A DNA stretch of 52,927 bases from contig SHYR01000006.1 of assembly GCA_009692705.1 (NCBI GenBank), positions 1-52,927 on the forward strand, in the 5' to 3' direction. Under the pieces are notes generated by a model that was not told the DNA's origin, did not search any database, and saw only the letters and a list, made by a program, of their open reading frames with translations. The position numbers and the translations under genes are program-made. Below are positions 47,809 through 52,927 of the stretch, piece after piece. The DNA is from Dehalococcoidia bacterium. GTDB lineage: Bacteria > Chloroflexota > Dehalococcoidia > UBA2979. Within the stretch, counting starts at the first letter, position 1; each line of letters starts with the position of its first letter.

Positions 47809-49556
47809 CCGCTGCCGGCTCCCCCGGCTCCGCCAACGGCAGGCACGAGGCGGCCACGGCGACCGCCGACCAGCGCGCCGGGCTCGTGCTCGGCACGGAG
47901 CGCGAGGCCTCCACGCCGCTCGGCTTCTGGGTCTACGTCGACCCCGACCGCTACCTCCAGCTCGACGACGTCGTGCATGTACAGACCCCGCTACCGGACG
48001 GGCAGCTCGTCGATCTCTACGGCGTGGTGGACGAAGTGCGCGCACACCAGGAGGGCGTGAGCTTCACCTCCGACGTCGCGCTCGCCGTCGAGGGCGTGCT
48101 GCCGGTGCAGTCGGTGGTCTCCGCGCACGTCGCGGTGACGCGCGTGGAGCCCGAGATCTACGTGCCGCCGCTGCCCGGCCTGCCGGTCGCCATCGCCACC
48201 GGCGCGGTGCGCGAAACGGCGCTCTTCGCCGACCGCATGAAGCGGCAGCTCGCCTTCGGGCTCTCGCGCACGCTCGAGCCGGTGATCGGCAACCTCGATT
48301 TCCTCGACGGCACCAGCGGCGCGCACGTCAGCATCTCCGGCATCTCCGGCGTGGCGACCAAGACCTCGTACGCGACCTTCCTGCTCTACTCTCTGTTCGA
48401 GGGCAAGGCGCTGGGCGCGCGCGCGGCGAACGCGAAGGCCGTGATCTTCAACGTCAAGGGCGAGGACCTGCTGTTCCTCGACCAACCGAGCACCGAGCTC
48501 GACGACGGCGAGCGCGCCAAGTACGAGCGCCTCGGCCTGCCCGCGCGGCCGTTCGCCTCGGTCGCCTTCTTCGCCCCGGTGCGCCGCGGGCCGCACGCGC
48601 TGCCGGAGACCGGCACGCGGCAGGAGGGCGTCACCGGCTTCTTCTGGACGCTGCGCGAGTTCTGCGAGCGCGGCTACCTCCGCTACCTCTTCGCCGACGC
48701 CGACCCGGAGCTCTCGCAACTCACCTACGTCGTGGACTCCGTGGCGGCGCAACTGGCGAAGGCGGTGGCGGACCCCGGCCATCCTCGCGGGCCGAACGTC
48801 CTGATCGGCGGACGGCTGCGCCGCAACTTCGACGAGCTGATCAACGCGATCGAGGAGCAGACCGACCCCGACAAGGGCGGCGACTGGGCAGGGCACGGCA
48901 ACAGCGCCGCCACCCTCGGCACGATCCGCGCCTTCATGCGCCGGCTGCGCGCGGCCGGACAGCACGTCGGGCACCTGCTGCGAGGCGACGAGTTCGAGCA
49001 CCCGGACGAGCACCGCGTGGACCTCGCGCGCAAGCAGGTGACGGTGGTCGACCTGCACCGCCTGCACGACCGCGCGCAGCGCTTCGTCGTCGGTGTGCTG
49101 CTCAGCAACCTGATGGAGGAGCGCGAGGCGCAGGGCGGCGCCGATCGCCCGCCTCCGGTCTTCATCGTCGTCGACGAGCTGAACAAGTACGCCCCGCGCG
49201 ACGGGCACAGCCCGATCAAGGACGTGCTGCTGGACATCGCGGAGCGCGGGCGCTCGCTGGGGCTGATCCTGATCGGCGCGCAGCAGACCGCCAGCGAGGT
49301 GGAGCCGCGCGTGGTCTCCAACAGCGCCTTCCGCGTCGTCGGCCGCCTCGACGCCGCCGAGGCGCAGCGCAGCGAGTACCGCTTCCTCACGCCGCAAGCG
49401 CGCGAGCGCGCGCGGCTGCTCAAGCAGGGCTGGATGATCATGTACCAGCCGGAGCTGCCGGTGCCGCTGCTGCTGCAGTTCCCGCGCCCAGCCTGGGCGA
49501 CCAGGCCCTCCGAGGTGGAGGCCACCGCCGACGCCTTCGCCCGCTTCGACCGCTGA
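47805..49556 (+). CDS. herA: HerA-like hexameric DNA translocase ATPase
   Basis: A 583-residue protein. An N-terminal HAS-barrel-like beta domain (about 25-140) precedes the FtsK/HerA RecA core. Walker A is the variant SISGISGVATKTSYATFLL (GxxGxxxKT, about 178-187) rather than GxxGxGKS. Walker B is PPVFIVVDELNKYAP near 450. Then come a sensor block, LGLILIGAQQTASEVEPRVVSNSAFRVVGRLDAAEAQ, and a C-terminal brace. HerA threads DNA for NurA during end resection. Start ATG 47805 overlaps the nurA stop. A large minus-strand ORF across this gene is a GC-bias shadow. Confidence 0.87.
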   Translation: MTAAGSPGSANGRHEAATATADQRAGLVLGTEREASTPLGFWVYVDPDRYLQLDDVVHVQTPLPDGQLVDLYGVVDEVRAHQEGVSFTSDVALAVEGVLPVQSVVSAHVAVTRVEPEIYVPPLPGLPVAIATGAVRETALFADRMKRQLAFGLSRTLEPVIGNLDFLDGTSGAHVSISGISGVATKTSYATFLLYSLFEGKALGARAANAKAVIFNVKGEDLLFLDQPSTELDDGERAKYERLGLPARPFASVAFFAPVRRGPHALPETGTRQEGVTGFFWTLREFCERGYLRYLFADADPELSQLTYVVDSVAAQLAKAVADPGHPRGPNVLIGGRLRRNFDELINAIEEQTDPDKGGDWAGHGNSAATLGTIRAFMRRLRAAGQHVGHLLRGDEFEHPDEHRVDLARKQVTVVDLHRLHDRAQRFVVGVLLSNLMEEREAQGGADRPPPVFIVVDELNKYAPRDGHSPIKDVLLDIAERGRSLGLILIGAQQTASEVEPRVVSNSAFRVVGRLDAAEAQRSEYRFLTPQARERARLLKQGWMIMYQPELPVPLLLQFPRPAWATRPSEVEATADAFARFDR

Positions 49557-49578
49557 CTCTCCGGGAAGGACGACCGAC

Positions 49579-49965
49579 ATGACAACCAATTCCGCACTTA
49601 CTCCACCTGAACTCGCAGACATGTACGCACCGGTGATGGATCGCGACTGGTGCTCTGACGGGGAAGGGAAGACCAACCTTTGTGCGCAGATCGGGCTTGA
49701 GTTCCTGCCAGACGACGCTGGCGACCGAGTACTCCTGCACCTACTGCGGACGTTACCGCCAGTGATGCGCTGGACAGTGGAGGCACGCACCGGTGTGTGG
49801 CGTGGCCGGAGTCCAACGCGAGCCGAGCAGAGGTTCACCTCAATCGCCGAGGACATACCCGGGCTAGCCGCTTCCGACGTTGAAGTGCTGTACGACGCGG
49901 GGCTGATTCTCCTGCGAGCAGAAACCGCAGCTACCGGCGTGCGCTTCGCGCAGCACGCGAACTAG
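49579..49965 (+). CDS. Hypothetical protein inserted in the DNA-end-processing operon
   Basis: This 128-residue protein starts at ATG 49579 behind GGAAGGACGACC. It is visibly poorer in G+C and uses codons unlike the flanking genes (for example ACA ACC AAT TCC GCA CTT ACT). The sequence MTTNSALTPPELADMYAPVMDRDWCSDGEGKTNLCAQIGLEFLPDDAGDRVLLHLLRTLPPVMRWTVEARTG shows no domain I recognise. No signal or membrane helix. It fills the gap between herA and sbcD and would be co-transcribed. Likely acquired by transfer. Confidence 0.65.
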   Translation: MTTNSALTPPELADMYAPVMDRDWCSDGEGKTNLCAQIGLEFLPDDAGDRVLLHLLRTLPPVMRWTVEARTGVWRGRSPTRAEQRFTSIAEDIPGLAASDVEVLYDAGLILLRAETAATGVRFAQHAN

Positions 49966-49982
49966 GCGACCGGTAGACGGCG

Positions 49983-51161
49983 ATGCGCTTCCTGCACACC
50001 GCCGACTGGCACCTCGGCCGCACGATGCGCGGGCGCAGCCGCGCCGCCGAGTTCGAGGCCGTGTTCGCGGAGCTGGCCGCGATCGTGCGCGCCGAGCGCA
50101 TCGACGTGATGCTGGTGTGCGGCGACATCTGGGACACCGCCTCGCCGGCGCCGGAGTCGGACCGCCTGCTGTATGAGGCGCTGCGCGAGTTCATCGGCCT
50201 CCGCGTGCAGGTGGTGCTGATCGCCGGCAACCACGACAGCCCGCGCAAGCTGGAGGCGCTGGGGCGGCTCTCCGACCTGCTCGGCGTCTACACACAGCCC
50301 TACGTGAAGCGCCCCGACGGCGGCGGCGTGCTCCCGCTGCGCGCCGGCGAGGAGGTCGCGAGCATCGCCGCGATCCCGTGGATCCCGGAGGGCCGCCTGA
50401 TCGATGCCGAGGAGGTGCTGGGGCCGGAGGCCGAACGCCACCAGCAGTACGCCGACCGCGCCGCCGCGATCTACCGCGCGAGCTGCGCGGGGCTGACGCC
50501 GGAGACGATCAACATCGTCGCCGGGCACCTCTTCGTGGACGGCGCGCGGCTCGCCGCCACCGATCGCTCGGAGCGGCTGCTGCACATCGGCCGCGCCTAC
50601 GGGGTGAACGCCGCCGCCCTGCCCTCGACGCCGCAGTACATCGCGCTCGGGCACATCCACCGCCCGCAGCCGCTCGCCGCCGTCGCCGCGCCCGCGGCCT
50701 ACTCCGGCTCGCTGCTCCAGCTCGACTTCGGCGAGCTCGGCCAGCAGAAGAGCGTGCGCATCGTCGACGCGCACCCCGGCCGCCCGGTCGAGCAGCGCGA
50801 GCTGCTGCTGAGCGCCGGCCGCCCGCTCGTCGAGTTGCGGGGCAGCCTCGACGCCGTGCTGGCGCGCGCGCAGGAGGTCGCAGGCGCCTACGTGCGGGTG
50901 CGCCTGGAGATGGAGCGGCCGGAGCCCGGGCTGGCGCAGCGCGTGCGCGACGCGATCCCGCTCGCGGTGGAGGTGCGGCTGGAGTTCGCGGCGGCCCCTG
51001 AGCAGGCGCCGGGATCGCAGCTCGCGCACCTCAGCCCGGCGGAGCTATTCGCTCGCTACTACCGCTCGCAGCACGGCGCGGAACCGGCGCCGGAGTTGCT
51101 GGTGCTGTTCGCCAGGCTGTTCGAAGAGGCGACGCGCCTCGAGACCGGGGCGATCGCGTGA
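49983..51161 (+). CDS. sbcD: Exonuclease subunit SbcD (Mre11-like)
   Basis: A 392-residue calcineurin-fold nuclease with all metal motifs: MRFLHTADWHLGRTM (D-x-H), MLVCGDIWDTASP (GD), VVLIAGNHDSPRKL (GNHD), VAGHLFVDG (GH) and YIALGHIHRPQ (GHxH). After about 280 is the C-terminal capping domain. It resects and opens hairpin or protein-blocked DNA ends with the SbcC ATPase. It starts 17 nt after the inserted hypothetical gene. Its end contains one copy of a 14-bp tandem duplication shared with the sbcC start. Confidence 0.93.
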   Translation: MRFLHTADWHLGRTMRGRSRAAEFEAVFAELAAIVRAERIDVMLVCGDIWDTASPAPESDRLLYEALREFIGLRVQVVLIAGNHDSPRKLEALGRLSDLLGVYTQPYVKRPDGGGVLPLRAGEEVASIAAIPWIPEGRLIDAEEVLGPEAERHQQYADRAAAIYRASCAGLTPETINIVAGHLFVDGARLAATDRSERLLHIGRAYGVNAAALPSTPQYIALGHIHRPQPLAAVAAPAAYSGSLLQLDFGELGQQKSVRIVDAHPGRPVEQRELLLSAGRPLVELRGSLDAVLARAQEVAGAYVRVRLEMERPEPGLAQRVRDAIPLAVEVRLEFAAAPEQAPGSQLAHLSPAELFARYYRSQHGAEPAPELLVLFARLFEEATRLETGAIA

Positions 51162-51176
51162 AGGCGATCGCGTGAA
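51149..51176. repeat. 14-bp tandem duplication at the sbcD/sbcC junction
   Basis: GGCGATCGCGTGAA occurs twice in direct contact. The first copy holds the sbcD TGA, the second the sbcC GTG. With one copy the genes would overlap by GTGA. Confidence 0.75.
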
Positions 51177-52927
51177 ACCGCTGCGCCTCGAGCTGCGGGG
51201 GTTCACCGCCTTCCGCGAGACCGCGGTCGTGGAGTTCGGCGCGCGGCGGCTGTTCGTGATTACCGGCCCGACCGGCGCCGGCAAGTCCTCGCTGCTGGAT
51301 GCGATCACGTGGGCGCTCTACGGGCAGGTGCCGCGCGTGGGCACGGCCACGCTCCAGTTGATCACCCACGGCGAACGCTCAATGGCGGTGCGCTTCGACT
51401 TCACCGCGCGCGGCGAGACCTACCGCGTGAGCCGCCACGCGCCCGCCACCACCGGCACACGCCTCGAGCGGCTGACGGCGGACGGCGCGTGGACACCTGT
51501 CAGCGACCGCGCGCGCGACGTCACCGCGCAGGTGACCCAGATCCTCGGCCTCGACTACCAGACCTTCACGCGCACGATCGTGCTGCCCCAGGGCGCCTTC
51601 GATTCCTTCCTGCGCGGCGACGAGAAGGGGCGGCGCGCGATCCTCAGCCGCCTGCTCGGCCTCGATACCTACGAGGCGGTGCGACGCGCGGCGCAAGCCC
51701 GCGCGAAGCACGACGCGGAGCTGGGTGACGCGCTCAACCAGCTCATGGCCCGGCTCACGCTCGCCGCGCCCGGCACGCTGCAGCAGCTCGAGCGCGAGTG
51801 CGGGCAACTGGAGACGAGCGCCGCCGCGTTCGCCGCCCGCCGCCAGTCGTTGGCCGCGCTGCGCACGCTCGCCCGCGCAGCCGAGGAGGCGCAGCGCGCG
51901 CTCGATGCCACCAGCACGGCCGTCGCCGACGCGGCGTCCGGGCTGGCGACGGCGGAGCACGCCGGCGCGCAGTCCGCGGCAGCGCTCGCGGACACGCAGC
52001 AGCGACGCCACGCCCTCGCCGCCGAGCGCACCCGCCTCGACTACGACGTCGGGCAGCACCAGCGGCTGCGCGAACGGGTAGCGACATTGCGGCGCCGCGA
52101 CGCCGCGCGCACCGCGGCCGCCGCGGCGGTGCAAGCCCTCGCGGAGGCGGATACTGGCCAGCGCCGCGCGCTCGACGTGGTGCAGCGCCGGCACGCGCAG
52201 CGCTCGGCCGCCGCCACCGCGCTCGCAGACGCCGAGCGTGCGCTGGCGGCGGCCGCCGCTGGCGCGGAAGCCGTGGCGCGGCGGCTGCGGCGCGAAGCGG
52301 AGGAGGCGGAATCCGCGCGCGAGGCCGCCATCACCGCGGCGGCCGCCGGCGACCGCCGCGCGCAGGCGCTGCAGTCGCTCGCGACCCGGGCCGAGGAGGC
52401 GGCGCGCCAGCAGGTCGCGACGCAACAGACCGCGGCGAAGGCGCGCCGTGCCCTCGCCACCGCCGAGCGAGCGCACGCAGCCACCGTGCGCGCGCTGCAC
52501 GACGCGGAGGCCACGCTCGTCGCCCGGCGCGAGGCGCTCGACGCCGCGCGCGTGCGCGACGCCGCGGCGGCACTGCGCCACGTGCTCAAGCCCGGCGACC
52601 CCTGCCCCGTCTGCGGCGAGCCGCTGCTCCGCATCCCGCCCGCCGTCGCGGTCGACATCGACGAGGCGAGCGCGGCGTGCCAGCACGCGGAGCGCGATGC
52701 CGCCGCCGCGCGCGCGCAGCAGGCGGAGAGCAGCACGCGGCTCGTGCGCACCACCGCCTCGGCGGAGCACGCGCAGGACGCGCTCGACGCCGCGATCGTC
52801 CGGCTGACGGAGATCGACGCCGCGGTCGCCGCCCAGCGCGTCGAGCGCGCGCAGCTCGCCGCCGCAGTCGCAGTCGCGACCGCCGAGGCCGCTGCCGCGC
52901 GGCACGCCGCCACCGCGCAGCAGCGCG
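51172..52927 (+). CDS. sbcC: Exonuclease subunit SbcC (Rad50-like), partial (3' end off window)
   Basis: Missing from the ORF track because no stop is reached. GTG 51172 opens MKPLRLELRGFTAFRETAVVEFG, then Walker A FVITGPTGAGKSSLLDAITWALYG (about 30-40) and IVLPQGAFDSFLRGDEKGRRAILSRLLGLD. A long Ala/Arg/Glu coiled coil follows. The zinc hook CPVCGEPLL is at about 478-481 (DPCPVCGEP). The returning coil and the C-terminal ABC half are beyond the edge. SbcC is the SMC-like ATPase that drives SbcD. About 585 codons are visible of a usual 900-1050. Confidence 0.93.
   Translation, partial: MKPLRLELRGFTAFRETAVVEFGARRLFVITGPTGAGKSSLLDAITWALYGQVPRVGTATLQLITHGERSMAVRFDFTARGETYRVSRHAPATTGTRLERLTADGAWTPVSDRARDVTAQVTQILGLDYQTFTRTIVLPQGAFDSFLRGDEKGRRAILSRLLGLDTYEAVRRAAQARAKHDAELGDALNQLMARLTLAAPGTLQQLERECGQLETSAAAFAARRQSLAALRTLARAAEEAQRALDATSTAVADAASGLATAEHAGAQSAAALADTQQRRHALAAERTRLDYDVGQHQRLRERVATLRRRDAARTAAAAAVQALAEADTGQRRALDVVQRRHAQRSAAATALADAERALAAAAAGAEAVARRLRREAEEAESAREAAITAAAAGDRRAQALQSLATRAEEAARQQVATQQTAAKARRALATAERAHAATVRALHDAEATLVARREALDAARVRDAAAALRHVLKPGDPCPVCGEPLLRIPPAVAVDIDEASAACQHAERDAAAARAQQAESSTRLVRTTASAEHAQDALDAAIVRLTEIDAAVAAQRVERAQLAAAVAVATAEAAAARHAATAQQR

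Noticed and set aside
46659-49556. Plus-strand 965-residue ORF as a single NurA-HerA fusion
   Set aside because: Only its second half (from 47805) is in the HerA frame; the first part is a shadow of nurA, which has its own frame and ATGA overlap.
47991-49856. Minus-strand 621-residue ORF
   Set aside because: Antisense to herA and the inserted gene; no recognisable domain.
1-52927. tRNA/rRNA genes, CRISPR arrays, insertion sequences, prophage or integrase genes
   Set aside because: No T-loop/acceptor patterns, repeat-spacer arrays, transposase motifs or att-like flanking repeats were seen on either strand by eye.

Overview
The window is about 70% G+C with dense, mostly operonic genes on both strands. 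I see no rRNA, tRNA, CRISPR array or transposase. The gene mix (gatC, archaeal-type nurA-herA next to sbcD-sbcC, a Chloroflexus-like malyl-CoA lyase, a MenG/UbiE methyltransferase, many GTG starts) suggests a chromosomal segment of a high-GC Chloroflexota bacterium, possibly Dehalococcoidia/Tepidiformia-like. That placement is inference. Two habits recur: TAG is the main stop codon, often inside GCTAGC, and several genes start 6-7 nt after a TANNNT -10 box, implying leaderless mRNAs.

Layout. 1-8.4 kb: partial gatC; a methyltransferase translationally coupled to a class A penicillin-binding protein; an APC permease; a zincin-like protein; two membrane proteins. 8.5-16 kb: a C4/C5-CoA module with mcl, two succinyl/malate-CoA ligase-type subunits and a small ferredoxin on +, and mcd plus mch on -. 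Together these fit the lower ethylmalonyl-CoA pathway. A decayed AbiJ-like gene lies between the two halves. 16-24.6 kb: thioredoxin-TPR protein, an orphan peptide-type permease pair, a truncated geranylgeranyl reductase, a transaldolase-like aldolase, a frameshifted sugar nucleotidyltransferase and HAD phosphatase, an SDR and a frameshifted surface protein. 24.6-31.8 kb: paired aminotransferases, an M1 aminopeptidase with HEAT repeats, and a small HAD protein.

31.8-33.5 kb holds the most unusual locus. A thioredoxin-fold lipoprotein reads through in one frame except for two TGA codons placed exactly where the CxxC cysteines belong. A perfect 8-bp hairpin with a GUG loop starts its loop 18 nt after the second TGA, as expected of a bacterial SECIS. 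I call it a candidate UxxU selenoprotein. It precedes a membrane-anchored cytochrome c that is split by an in-frame TAG.

33.5-38.3 kb: a TPP-riboswitch-controlled thiamine ABC transporter (thiB-thiP-thiQ) with a GAF protein. 38.3-46.6 kb: two MFS transporters, an APH-like/P-loop kinase fusion, an alpha/beta hydrolase, an R/G-rich disordered protein, a Cys-motif/truncated-globin fusion and ubiE/menG. 46.7-52.9 kb: a DNA-end-processing operon, nurA-herA-(unknown)-sbcD-sbcC, running off the window.

Several genes between 12 and 24 kb carry frameshifts. Some are short tandem duplications and some are single-base losses, so part of this could be real decay and part sequence error.
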